A program made the translations under genes and the position numbers. A stretch of 64,000 nt of DNA from Serilophus lunatus. Lineage: Eukaryota; Chordata; Aves; Passeriformes; Eurylaimidae. The stretch's first letter is position 1; every line of letters begins with the position of its first letter. Location of the stretch: assembly GCA_013399895.1 (NCBI GenBank), contig VXBA01002147.1, positions 280,578-344,577 on the forward strand, given 5' to 3'. This document shows, piece after piece, positions 24,232 through 37,500 of this stretch. The notes below the pieces were generated by a model. That model made no database searches. It was not told the DNA's origin and saw only the letters and a program-made list of their open reading frames with translations.

Positions 24232-26524
24232 TCATGGGAGTAACCTTTTTCTATGCTTCTTTTTAACGTAATTCTTTTCCAACTTTACAAATTTCTCTGT
24301 CTTTCCCTTCTCTTTCTCTATGTTCTAGTTCGTAAAATTGGCTTGTCATTTTAAAGTCCAACATCTGAGCTCATTTGTCTCTTAATTCTGCTTATGGGAA
24401 CTCACTAACCTCAGTTAACAATAACAATAGTGGATAAATCCCATTGTAGATGTCTTATCCAAACTAGTTATCCAGTCTTCTTTCACAGTGAAAAGAGTGC
24501 TTAGACTCTCTGTAAGAGGATTCAGTTTGCCTGTGCTGGGCCTTATTTTAGGATGAATCTAATGACTCTGCAGTGTTGAATCCCACCAATGTCCTCAGAA
24601 ATATACTAAGATGCCAAATTGTCCAAGAAATTTCTATCCTTTGTCCTACCTGTTTTGGTTTGCTACATCATTGCACATGGTAATGACATTAAAATGTAAC
24701 TACTGGAACCACTACCAAGTGCTGTATAAGAAAGGCTTACTCCGCACAATATTGTACAGGATAGATGTAATTTAGTGCTTTCATAACTAAATAGTAAGAT
24801 TGAGAAGTCTGTGACATAATTGGACAGCACTTGTCTTCATTCAGAATTCTCCGTCTGTTGTCTGTAGGTGGAATTTTCTACGCCAATGCCTGTAGCACAA
24901 CTGTAATTCGAGCTGTGTATGTCAGCTCTGAATGCTCTAACTCAAAATAAAATACAGAAAACCAACAAATCTCAGCGTATTTGAAAAACACAAAGCAGCT
25001 TTTAGTGTTTCTAACCAGCATTCTGTGCATAGAAAAAATGGTTGACAGTTTCTGCAAGGAAAGAATAGAAAATGGCTTTAACTAAAAAGAAAATACAAGT
25101 TCTTTGGATTCCACATTTGTTTGCAGCTATTGTTATACTTGCTTTGGGCAGCTGACTTGTTGAGGGAGAATTAAATTAAGCATCAGAAGATCCAGCTTTA
25201 GCAATGATTCTCAGTGGTAGCTGTGACTACAGACTTCTTAATGTTATGGCATAATTCTTGGTTTGAAACTGAAAAGAGTAAAGAAAAAGGAGTTGGAAAA
25301 GATCTGAACATCACAAAACATGTGTGGAGTATTGTCAAATGTTAATAAATATATAAGTTATGACACCAGAATATTAAGAGGTTTAAGGAAAAAAGTCTGA
25401 AATAAAAGTTATATACTGTACATTGTGATTATCAATACAAAAATTCAGTGTTCTATACTGGTAAAATATTCTTTTGGAAATGTCAGGGTTCATTTGGAGA
25501 CGATCCACCTGTATTGTTCACACAAAGAATAGCTGTTCAGCAATAATCTAAAGCTTTCTGAAACACATGAAGTATTAGCTAAACTGAGAATGTTTATCAA
25601 TTAGCTAATATTACAGTCAGTGCTCAATCACTGTTTGTTCTATTTTGATCTCTTAAAAAGCAGTCCAATAATATCTTGGAAAAACAACCTTTGTCGGTTT
25701 GCATTCTTGTTTAATTATTATGTTCACTTGCAGAGCAACAGAATTAACCATCAGAATGAGAAAATCTAACAATGTGCCTGAGCTGAAGATCTGCCAACAA
25801 ATTTCTACGAAATCTCGAGCAGAATTCCAATAGCCAAAGTCTGTTTCATCAGGAAAGTCACACTTCAAAATTACTTTTTTGTAAGATACTTTGACCACAA
25901 ATGTGCTATACAATCAATATTGTGTGAAATTAGCACAGTGTAATACTGATATTTTTGAAGTATTTTCCAAGAAAAAAGTATGTAGTTTAATATATCTTAA
26001 AAAATATCCTGGTTTAGTAGACACTTAGAAATATTGGAATAATCTAGTTTGGCTAACCCTGCAGAAAAGAATTGGGTTTCTATTACTCTGTTGCTTATTT
26101 TCATTCACTGAATTAAGATATCAATTTTACTAAGTAAAATTGAGTAGCTGAGAAACATCTCAGGCTGTGACCTGGAATGGAAAATGTACAGGGAGGAAAA
26201 TAAATGAAATTACAGTGCAACTTTGTGTTTATCAAATATTCTGCTGCCAGAAAAAAATTGATGACAAATAACATGTTGATCCTAATTCTCAGCTGACTTG
26301 ACTTTGCAAATTCTTAATGTGCTAGTGTAATATGTATATTTACAGAGCAAATTTTGGAATGCAAAAATAAGAATTATACTCTGGCAGAAAATGAATTATA
26401 AAGCAACAAGTAATGTAAAAGACCAAGAGGGAAAAATAAAGAGAAATTTAAATTTCTTATAAAAATGAATGTGCAATTCTTGTCAGGTTCACCTCTTTTT
26501 TACAAAACAGAGTGATTAGTACAT

Positions 26525-26588
26525 GGAGACAACATATAAACCATCTGAAGACAACATATAAACCCTCTGAAGACAACATATAAACCAA
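26525..26588. repeat. Tandem triplicate of a 22-bp unit
   Basis: The unit GAAGACAACATATAAACC followed by [AC]TCT occurs at 26525, 26547 and 26569, the third copy being incomplete. Units differ by only one or two bases, indicating recent expansion. Nothing suggests a function. Confidence 0.92.
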
Positions 26589-29500
26589 AGCTTCTTCAAA
26601 AAGGCTAGGTATTTTCTTTGTCTGTATTACCATAATTTCTATTAATGACAGAGGTACATTAAAGAAATCATGAACAAATTAATTTCACCTCAATAAATTG
26701 GAAAGAGGTTCAGGTATTTGATGAGCATCCATGCAAAACCATTAAAAACAGTGATCAATATAGATATAACCAAAGACTGTAGGGCTGATAATTTAAAATT
26801 TTTAACTGTGTTCATGACCATAAGGCCTATGAAGCGGGTTTCCAGGGATGCCTGCTTCACTGCCAGATATGTGCTCCCAGCAGCATCTCTGAAAATAATC
26901 ATAAGCAGGTATGATGGTCATCAACCCAGGCACAATCCCAGGCCACTTTAGAAAACGTTTGCATTTGTGATTTACTCAGCCTGTCAAGTATCAAGTAGCC
27001 TAACTGAGGTCAATGAAACAGTTTATAAACTGCAAATTACTACAGCTGTTTTCTTAAACTTAGCTGACTCTTTGATTTGCTGCATTAATTCTTTTCAGAG
27101 ACCTTTCCTTCACTGTGTTGTCATTGCTGGTGAATGCAGTTCTATTTGCAGCTAGGAACTCCTAATGTTGCCTATCAATATTGCATAGTTTACTGCTGAA
27201 GTGTGTTTTGAACTAATTATTTCCTTAACATGAAGTATTTTTCATGCATAAGTTCATTATAACACACATCTATAATTTTAGTCTATGCTCTCAGGATTTC
27301 AGAAGAGGATGACTGCATTTTAAAAAGTCATACAACAGAAATAAAGTCATACAAAGATCCCCAATCTGAGCAGCTAAATCCAGAGTTACAAGTCCACAAA
27401 CATTCATCCCTATGTGAATCTTCTTCTGATGCACTCATTATTGTTGCACATTCTATCTTTTGTTCGTATTTTACTCAGGAGTGATTGAAGATGCAGTATT
27501 TTAGTATCTCATGTGTTGTTAATAGCAAGTGTCTGTCCCCACATCACTTAAGAAAATGTAAGGGCATGTGCTGAATAAAGTCTGATGTTTGGGTCAGTAT
27601 TATGATGTGTTTTCAGAGACTGAAATCAGGAAGAAAAACAGCAAGGTTGGTGCTTTAGATACAAAAATTAGGCATCGCCATAGAAAGCTTTTACTCCAAA
27701 AAAACTAAACAGAGCCACAGCACTTATTTTTTATGCTGCTAATCTCGGAATATTCTTTATTAAGTTTTAGTTGGTACAAATCTGTTCTGCTGAAATGCTA
27801 AATTGAAGTTTACAGAAGTGTCTGGGAAATTAGATATCATTATTTTCAGGTCTTGCTCCTTCTGCTCTGCAAGTGCAACCATCTGCAAACCACAGCTCTC
27901 CAACAAAGACTGATGATGCACAGAAGCAAAATAGATTAAAACTTTTTTTATGAGTGGATTCTAATCTTTACTCACAGCGTTGATCATGAAATGTGGGATT
28001 TAATTTAAGTGGAAAGGAATCTTCAGACAGTGATGTCACAGTGAATCACTCAACCAAACCATCATGCCATTTTTAGATAATGTAGGTCTTCTTATTTAGC
28101 AAAACAATTGACATACTTGCTCTGAGTGTATAACAAGCATAAATTTCTGGTTTTACTACCCTGGTGTGGGAAAATATCTTACTAGTATTAGATACACAAA
28201 AGCATATAGGTGCCACATGCTGCGCTTAGGTTAAAAAAAAAAATCACCTACCAGGGGATCTTAAACGTACAGTTGCCACTACTTAAAAAAAAAAAAAGGC
28301 TTTCCACAAGGAAGAAAGGGTTTCTGACTGGGGTATTGTCAGCTCTTACCGACCAATCATAGAATTGCTGGACCAAAGATGAGGCATAATCTGGCTACCC
28401 TGCTTCTGGATCCAAGAAAAATCCATGCTTTTACCCAGTTGTTATTTACTTACTTAAAAAAAAATATTCCCTTCAGGTCTGTTAAAAGGAGGATTAGCTT
28501 TCAGGGTGAAGCTTCTTCTCAGGCTGTACCTAGATGGAGTTATTCAAAGACCTTAAATAAAATAATGCAGTTTCTGCATCTCAGGTGAACTTTTAGCTAA
28601 AATATTTCCTTGCTGTTCAGTCACAATAAAGTTGAAGTGATTTCAGAGTGCTGAATTTTTATTTGTGAAGAGTAATTTAGAAAGAGAAGTATCTCTGCAG
28701 TTCATGAATATCAGATTGAAAATGGAACTGCATGGGGTTTTGAAAGTTAATAGTTTTTAACATTGAGGGACATGTCTTCTTGGTTTAAAGTATTAAAAGT
28801 TGTGACTGGGATCAGGATCTAACCCTGAGGTGATGTAAGCAGGGCTACACACTAAGTCATTGGTAAAGTTGATTCCTAGTCCTGACTCCCATTCTGGCAT
28901 TCATCTTGAACGTATTGATATTCAGCAACAAACTAGGTTCATTCCACAAATCTCACTGTCTGGCTAGTAATATGTCTAAGTACACCATCTTACTTCTCTT
29001 TTAGCCCACACTCTGTAATGAATGTTGGACTCTGAAAATTAAGAAATTGTGGATTAAAGGCATCTTACAAGGAAATGGACATTTTCTTCAGAATTAACAA
29101 GCTGCTGAGTAGCTGCAATAAACAAAAGCACAAGTGCAGCTGGCAAAAGTGCATTGCTCTATGTTTTATTCTAGTGAACAGGATTAGCACACACAGCTGT
29201 TTTGGGCCACAGGCTCTGTCTGATAAAGCCTTTGGTACCTCAGTGAGTACCCTGAGGCACCAAGACAAGTCTGTAATGCAGTAGCCTGCTTCTGTTCAGC
29301 ATGCAAGGAAGCCTTCCTGCCTTGTGCACCTGTGCCCTGAGCAAGCCAAAAGAGGGGCAAACTCAGCAAAAAACAAAAAAAAACAAAAACGAACAAAAAC
29401 ACCCTTCCCTGCAGGTTTTTGCTTGTACTCTTGACATTTACAGAGTAGTACGTTCTAGTATTTATCCTAATATGAAAGTAGTTCTCCTCCAGAAGAGTCT

Positions 29501-29879
29501 TGTCATTGCTTGACAGACACAAACATTGCTGGTAGATAAGAATATGTTTATAAAACTGGTTTGAAATCCATCCTTGAAATATTTTAATAGCCGATTGATT
29601 TTTTCCCCATTATCCTATTCTGAAAAGAGAGAAGGAAAAGCATGGAGGCTGACTAAAGTGTGATTTCTGAATTTAGAAGTAATTCAACACCTTCAAGTTT
29701 CTTGCATTTCTGTTACCCTTTATTATGTCCTCCAAAGTTACTGTGACAGAGAGGTATTTGCATTTGTACCCTATTTCAGCTGTTAAAAACTATCTGATAA
29801 GTTTTCTTCTTTCTCCCAGCTGCCTTATATTTACATTCTCTGTGAGTTTTTCTGAAATGTACCATTGTAGATCTCTATT

Positions 29880-30240
29880 TTTCACTGTGACAGAGGAAAG
29901 CTGATCCCTCGAAGTCAGATTCTGCATTTGAGCGAAAAGCTGGCAATTGTCACACTTCTCAATTCACTAGGTCTTTGGCATGGTGGCAGAGCAATTCTGA
30001 ACACTGCCTAGCAAACATACATTATTTGTTCCTCATCAGCTGCATCACACGCTGAATGCAAATTAATGGTAAATGCCAATCAACACTGGTTCATGGTTCC
30101 CCATACTGCCATTGTTGTTCTGTGCTTGTATTGGTTTTTCATCTCTAATTGTATGTTCGCCCACATTTTTCTACATTCCTTTTACATGAATGAACAATAA
30201 AGGCGTTTTGATTTTTTATCTCACAATTCTATCTGTGCAA
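29880..30240. other. Complex noncoding stretch, candidate conserved element
   Basis: Unlike its neighbours, this segment has few homopolymers and no repeat signature. It carries an octamer-plus-homeodomain-like ATGCAAATTAATGG at 30056-30069, and an AATAAA at 30196-30201 that could be a polyadenylation signal of an unseen transcript. Conservation cannot be judged from one sequence, so this is a suggestion only. Confidence 0.2.
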
Positions 30241-30489
30241 TACATAACCAGATTAGCCTATGGACAAAAAGTTATTTATTTATTTATGCAGAGATAATGC
30301 ACTGACTTGATTAAGTTTTGCCTTAAATCTGTTGCCATGGATTATATTTAAATTCTCACCAGCTCTTCCTACATCTTCAAGGTAACAGAGCAGAATCTAT
30401 GAATACATAAAAGAAAGATCTATGTGAAACAGGTTAGTCAGCAATTATTCAGGAAAAAAACAAACCTCTTAGCTAACCTTATTCTTTTT

Positions 30490-30547
30490 AAGTCTTTCAA
30501 TGCAACCACTTGTGAAAGACTTTATCACTTTTGTTAGAAGTGATAAA
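30490..30547. repeat. Two adjacent perfect 10-bp-stem hairpins
   Basis: AAGTCTTTCA (30490-30499) pairs with TGAAAGACTT (30513-30522) around a 13-base loop. TTTATCACTT (30521-30530) pairs with AAGTGATAAA (30538-30547) around a 7-base loop. The stems share two bases (30521-30522), so the hairpins are mutually exclusive at that point. No run of T or gene context suggests a terminator, and the stems are AT-rich. Confidence 0.7.
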
Positions 30548-33427
30548 AAGTAGGTGATATAAATTTTATTTTGTTCTGAGAACCATAAAATCTTCTTTCA
30601 TTATACAACGTCTCAAGTAGCAGGCATGTAAATTAAAAAAAAGTCATTTGCTGATTCCCGTTAATATCTTTCTCTTACTTATTTACAGTCAAATGTAGTC
30701 CTGATCCTTGTAAAACTTGCTGAAATTTGTTGACTGTCAGTACAAAACATAGACGTCGTTCTCAAAGTGCGGTACGTGCATCCTTACTGTAAGGCTAGGC
30801 TCTGAGACAACAATTGCCCTCAGTTTCACTCGTCATAAAAATCCTTATTGTAAAATAGGTCGGACATCTGATGAGGCAAACACTTCATTTGGGTTTTTGT
30901 TCAGGGTCTGGAGCCCATACTCATTAATTACCTGCTTTTAAGCTACTGAACTCAGGAAATCAATAACAAAGAGGTAAGAAACCTTCACTTCTGAAGAACT
31001 GCTTTACTTAGAAGGAGAAGTTGTTTAAGGCTGGAACTTCTGTAGAGGGAAGAGAACATTTCTTGTAACCGAAGGAGCAGTCACAGAGACCTGTTTGTAT
31101 CCAAGCTAGATTAAACCTGTCTGAGCTCCACTAGCAGAAATGAAATCAGTTGGACAGTGTCTTATGAAGCTTTGTTGTTTCCTATGAAGAATAGAAGAAA
31201 AAACTGTGCAACTCCTTAACCCACTATTTCTAAAAGTGCAAAGGCTGTTCTCAAAGCAGTGCTGAGCGTCAGCAGAGTGAATTGGAATTGCATTAAGAAT
31301 AGAGAGAACTACTGTTCTTAATGAAAGCAAGACCCCCAAGATGATCTCTGGAAATACAATCACTCCAAGAGCAATGAGTTCAGACATCATAAAAAGCCAA
31401 TGCATATTTTATGTTGTGAAAAATTACGTTTTTAAACTCCAGGAAAAGAGTTTTCCTCAGTAACCGTTCTGGAAAAACTGCAACCAAAGAGATCTTCATT
31501 TGCAACTGTTCAGGATGGAACATATTTAGATTGCCCACGCAGCAAATTTGCCACCTTGGAGCTAAACAGAATTATTCAGCCCTTTCTATCTTTAATTCTT
31601 TGTCTCAAAGGCTTGCCTATTCTATTTTGATATTATTTTTGCAGTTAAGACAGAAAGATGTTGGACTGACTCAGTAACTCAGATGATTTCTGTGTGTAAA
31701 TGTTCAACATATATTTTTCTGATACATTCTGTCCAAGCCATTTCCTGGAATTGTGACTGGAAACAGCCCTTTTGTTGCTCATTTCTCACTGCTAAAACTC
31801 AATGAAATTCAATTATCACAAAACCAGTCAGTAGACTTCAATTTTGCATGTCCTGTTACTTTTTAAATTTGGAGTGTCTCCTGATTGCTGTCACAGCTAT
31901 TGCATTGTCTAAATCAATTGCCATGGCATGCTTGCTAAATTGAGAAATGTTGTTGTGAATGCATTAGAGATCTGAAGTATCAACAAAACCAGATACAATA
32001 AGAAAGAAAATAAAAGGTAGGAGAATTTTTCATCTGTTACAGAACTTTTTTTGATTTCCTTTGAGGATTCACTAAGGGACAAATAATACTTCACCCTTTC
32101 TGCCTGCACATTTGTTTCACAACTTCTTAAGCGGGCAAAAGTACTGCTAAAGCAGTGATTCAAAGAGTGATGGTTAAAAGTGGAAATTTTATGGCTTCAG
32201 GTTGCAAATTCTCTTTCAAACTCAAATATTGTACTTTTTTGCTACAATATATTCACAGAGAGATGTATTTAAGGCCAGACTGTTTTGCACATTCAGGTAT
32301 TTATGGAAAAGCAAAACCTACAAGAGATTTGCTACATGTTCAGGGGCTATTTCCACTTTATTAAAGGGTTGGTATAGCTGAGGAAAAAACTCCATTCTTT
32401 CAGTACACATTTATCTAAAAGTGGAGTAAAGCATTTCCCCTCAGAGAGGACATTGCACTTCAGCTTAACAGTTATGGTTATGTGGTTATATAGTGCTCTC
32501 TCTTCCTCTAGCTTTATCCAAGCAAAGAGGGCCCAAGCTGCCTAGCCAAAAATCACAAGATCTTTTTGTAATTTATCAACTTTACAAACATGTAAGAGAT
32601 TCCAAGAAGAAACATAGTGCATTTGAAACTAGAATTCAGTTTCTGCTGTTATATATACATACAACTTAGGCTCAGTCACACAGAGTGGACTGTGGAAAAT
32701 GTACACAAACATGAATAAGAGAATTTGTTAAAAACTACAGAAGATGAGGCTCTTGTGCATCTAGGAGAGAAACAGACTAAACTGCTTCTGTACAGTGTAT
32801 ATCAGTTTAATTGCACCCACAAAGGGCTCATTTCTCTCTAGTGATTGTAAAGGGCAGCTCTTCAATTAGCTTGGAAAAATATGAAGATGCAGTGGATCAA
32901 TGTGCAATGCACACAAAAAAAGAAATAAAACAACGCCTCCCCCAAAAACCAACTGAAAAGCAACAAACAAAAAAAAAAAATCCAAATCCTCCCCCTGCCA
33001 CCAATATACTAAAACCCACAGTAAATTATGTAGCGGATATCTTGTTACATTGCATCTAAGTTTAAATATTTCCAAAGATTTCAAGATTATAGACTCTTCA
33101 TCTAGAGCCTTCGTGTTTGAAAAAAGGTTTGATAATCAACTTTAAACTGATAGATTTCAGTTTAGTGAGTTCTGTTAAAACTGACTACATATTGCACTTT
33201 CTTCTCTATAAGCAAGTCCATGACTTTAACTCAGAAAAGCATCACATCTCATACTCTCACATCTATCAGTTCCTTACTAGGGGTTAACTAATGCTTTTCT
33301 TTGGAATACTCCAGCTCCACAACAAGTTAGAGAAAGGACCTGGCTAGAAGGTGTAATAAGAGATGGTTATATCAGGCAGTAGAGTAGCATTTTGTCTTCT
33401 AGAAATTTGTTCTTTTAGGTACCCCAG

Positions 33428-34505
33428 TGTCTCAGTTTGAGACAGAGAGAATTATCTAGCAACCACCAGAACGAGAGCTCATGAGTACAACAAGATTTAT
33501 TTTAAAAAAAAGAAAATATGAATAATAATAAAAAAATTATATATCTATATTTCTCTCTCTCTCTGTATATGTATATCTATCTGTGACATCAGCCACGATC
33601 CCCACACCAGGAAACCACACCTCCCAAACACGCGACCCCTCAACAGCCACACACACCAGGGAACCAAGCCTTCCACACGTGACTCCCTCCAAGAACACAC
33701 GTACCCGTCTCCCACCCCCACCCAACCAAAACACCCCAAGTCCTGAAATGAAACAATTGCAGAAAACTGTAACAAAAGGATTCAAAGCCGTTGGCAGGAA
33801 TACCAGGATCAGAACTCTGCAGAAAACCTCTGCCATGAGAAAAACTTGGAGCAGTCTGGGATGCAGTAAAGTCCAGGAACTCCCGGGAGCCGGCAGGGGC
33901 CTCAAAGAACAGACCTCGGCTGGGATGAGAAAAGCGGGCTGTCCAGGGGAGCCGGCTGAAGACCTGGAGGGCGAGTGATTTTCCTCTCGGCACGGCGGAA
34001 AAGGGGAAGAGAGAGCAGTCGGGCCTGCCAGTCCATTTTAAAAGCCTCTCCAAGTCCCTCTCCTTCATTCTAACTTGCCCAATCAAGCACAGCTCCGAGC
34101 CGTTCATCTTCCCTGCCTTCTGGTGGTTTACGCCATCATCACAGCAGTGCCCACGATCGACCACGCGGGTAGGGACCCGTCGGCGGCGCTGCCGCAGGGC
34201 TTCGCAGCCCGGGCCACCAGGAACGGGCACTCATGCACGTGGCCGCCTCATTCCCCCTCACCTCGGCGCGGTCCCAGTTCACCTGCCGGCTCCCGGGGCC
34301 AGCAACAAGCTGCTGCTGCCCGGGGCTTGCTGGGGTCCACCGGGGCTAGTAGCCGCCGCTCCACCGCCACCGCGATCCCAGCTCACCACCCCGTGGCTCG
34401 ACTGGCATCTTCCCCTAATTCGCTCCAGAAGAGAAAAATTGGAAGAAATCAAAAGAAAACAGGTTACACAGAATTTCCTGGGTTCCAGTACCTAAGACCA
34501 TGACA
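33428..34505 (-). mobile_element. Solo LTR with perfect 5-bp duplication (family C)
   Basis: A 1,078-bp block starts TGTCTCAG and ends CATGACA, and is flanked by CCCAG on both sides (33423-33427 and 34506-34510). Orientation is minus: AATAAA lies on that strand (plus-strand TTTATT at 33496-33501), about 70 bases before the 3' end, with a TTTTAAAA TATA-like box at 34036-34043. The U3 part (34050-34440) is very GC-rich and CpG-rich. A simple TATATCTATA/TCTC run lies at 33536-33582. A 5-bp duplication fits ERVL or some ERV1 elements. I do not recognise the family by sequence. No internal retroviral sequence is attached. Open frames of up to 196 codons within it have no domain and reflect the GC content. 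Confidence 0.85.
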
Positions 34506-34510
34506 CCCAG

Positions 34511-37500
34511 AAAAAGACGATTTACCTTTGCTAAGTCAATTTTTACCAGTTTTGCATCTCATAGATTCATTTTCCTGAACGTGTTCCATTCTTGACCTTT
34601 TTGCAAGTTTTTCAATGCAGTTGCAGCTGTGGGTTGCCGGAGGCAGGAGCAGGTTAAGAGCAAGGACACTTCCTGGTACAGTAGTCAACCTTCAGGGCTG
34701 TTGGTTTTAGAAAAATCCTGCCTGATTAAAACTCAGAGGGACACGAGTGGGACTTGAAGAGGGTAGATAGAGATAGATATTTTAGATTGAAACAGTAAGA
34801 AAGAAAGCTGGGATTGGCAACTGAGGTGAGGGGAGGAGTGTCCAAAAGAACAGATGTGAAGCTGAGGCAGAAATTAGTTGAAAAATTGGAGAGGAAAGAC
34901 TGGAACAGGAATCAGAAATACAGAGCGATGAGTGTGGGAAGCAAACAAAAAACCCCTCAAAAACCAAAAGAAAACAAACAAAAAAACCCCACAAAAAATC
35001 CCAACAAAACAAAACCAAAACAAAACTAAAAGCAGGTGGAAAAGAAAGGAAGACATCCTTGATGAAGGAAAGGAGATTTAAAACAGTTAGATGAAGAGAA
35101 TGGGAACAGGAAACCAAAATGAACAAATGAGAAAGTGACATGAAGAGTACAGGAGGCATAGTGGAACCAAATGGCTTATGCTCCAAGAAAATGGAAAGGA
35201 AACTCTTGCTGACAAGGCAATATTCTGCTATCATAGCATGAAGATTTCAATAGTCAATTCTCACCATTCCTATGGTATCAAACCTGTAGATATCTCTTTA
35301 TTTTCAAGTGATAAGAAGCCTGTTGTAATTCTGTGAGTTTGAAAAACTGTCTCTGCAGTAGATTTATTAATTCTAACTGTGTTGATGAAGAGTTTCTGTA
35401 TGATCACACATAGGACATGACACACACCTTTAAAGAAAACTTTTAAAGAACTTTATTTTGGTTACAAAGATAACTACTCCAATTTTAGGAAATGTCAGGA
35501 TTGAGAAGGCCTAAAACCGTCTCATTATTTTTAATTGGCAAGGCAGTCTTGCCTTGATTACTAGTGGTTTCTTCTGCAAGGTCTCTACATAATATAGTAT
35601 GCTGAGTAGGTTTGCTCTAATATGGGTTAAGGTCATCCAACGAAAGATGATTGTTTTCTATAGGATCCCTTCTTCAGAAGATGAAATATTAAAATGTGGT
35701 AGTTTATGAATTAGACCAATGGTAAGACGAAAATCAAGAAGTTAGGCCTTAATTAAGGCAAATTAATTCTTCTAGGACAAGTGGACTCTATCCCTTATTC
35801 TTTAGCCAAAATTTCTCACTAAGTCAGAAAAATTAATTTAAACCAAAATTAGTACTAAACCTCATTAACAGTGACTTACTGACATTGAATACTCAATATT
35901 ATTTAAAGGTTTGACTGTTAATGCCTCTGTGTTCGCCTTCTCTGTTGCTAAAATGTCAATAGCCTCAAAATTTCACATGGCAGACATTACAAAAAATTCC
36001 CAGAATAATTCACTCTCACAAACTGTAATGGTTAAGTGAACTTGAAAACACCAAGAGGAAAATAGGCCTATCTTAAGAAAAGAGCTAGAATCATGAGTAG
36101 CAAATAGAGTGTGTGTTGTCAAACAAAAAAAAAAATAAGAGAAAATACAAGACTGAATAACCATCATTATGCAGCGTTTGTTTCAGAAGACTAAAAACAT
36201 TGTCTTAAAAATACAATTTTTAATACAATTTTTAAAATATTAATTAATAATGGAAAAGGATATCTTAGGGTAACATGAATTTCTTAATTTTTCCAAACTT
36301 CCAACTTTAGTAGCAAAGTCTATCTTTGTTATGTGTTCTTTGAACACTTCCTATTTTTATTTTCTGAAATACACATTTTAAATTACACAAAGTAATTTAG
36401 TCACATTTCCTGTCTATCCTTTTTTTCTTTCTTGTGCCAAAATCCCTTTGATTTTTTTAAAGAATAAAAACCCCAAAGCAGTTATTTTGTTCCCAGTGGG
36501 ATTAATCCAATATCCGTGGATTAATGGTCTTTTTCAATAAAATAGTTCAAGTAAAGTACTGAGCCAGTGTAGCTCTTCTTCTTTGCTTTTACTCAGCCAC
36601 TCAGCATTGTGCTGTGCAGTATAGAAACAAGTTTGACATGTAAATTCTGATTCTTAGACATCTTCTAGGAAATGGGGATAACAGTGTATTTCCGCATCTC
36701 CTATATTCCAAGCTCAAGATTCTCTAGGACTGTGTTACAGTAGCCAGGTCTCTACTCTCACTAGCCCTTATCATGGAGGCAGTTGGACTAGAGATCAGGA
36801 AGTCTCAGGTGGAGAATCTACACCTGCCTGCTGCATCTCTATAATGGGACCGAAGGGGCTTTTTTTAGGGTACAACCTGTCTTTTCCTGTTACTGCAATT
36901 CTGGTACACGGGTAGGGTGAATGAAAAACTAACTGATTTTAGATAATGGGAAGAATTCACTGTGACTGCATAGATTTTCAGCAGTGGTTTCTAAAACCAG
37001 TGGTAAACCCTGGGGTTGGGAATGAACTCAAAGCTGTTTCTGTGAATACTTGTAAATAAACTTAGTGGGTGTTCATGTAATGCCTTATGTAATCAAAATG
37101 AATAAGTCTCAAGTTTTTTCTTCCAGTCCTTCTAGCTTTACAGAGGTTCAGGTTTGGAACACTGTATAAACCTTCTCAGCAATCACATAGTATGACAGAT
37201 CTTCCCTGAGAGGCAGGTGGTATAATGAGTATCACTAGTCTATCATCTCCCAGTGGGTCAAAAGGGCAGAGATTCAGCAAAATTATGCACTGTATAACTT
37301 GAGGAGTTTAAAAAGTTAGATAATCTATTTGAACTTGGAAAAGTTAATTGTGTAAAGCTTGCAAGCTTTATTTCAGCAGCCATATTTCTACCAACTTTCA
37401 ACCTAAGGAAGCCTAACTCTCTCCTTACCCCCGTACTGTATCTGTTCCAGACTCACTGGCAGAGATGGAGATGTAACACTGTGAGCCCTTCATTGTACCT

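Larger units (their letters stand above)
24236..33422. other. AT-rich noncoding stretch, 9 kb
   Basis: No gene, CR1 or LTR was recognised. Internal items are listed separately: a 22-bp triplicate (26525-26588), a complex stretch that might be conserved noncoding DNA (29880-30240) and a double hairpin (30490-30547). Low-complexity A-rich runs lie near 28230, 28286, 29370-29400 and 32965. Open frames are under 115 codons and unrecognised; the 112-codon minus-strand frame at 29184-29522 owes its length partly to an A-rich run. Confidence 0.55.

Noticed and set aside
30196..30201. AATAAA as the 3' end of a gene
   Set aside because: No upstream open frame or exon. The hexamer is common in AT-rich DNA.
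33537..34503. 196-codon minus-strand and 142-codon plus-strand frames
   Set aside because: Both are contained in the LTR at 33428-34505 and have no recognised domain.
34782..35234. 150-codon minus-strand frame that looks like a membrane protein
   Set aside because: It comes from a purine-rich, low-complexity plus strand. The F/L/S/V-rich translation is a composition artefact.
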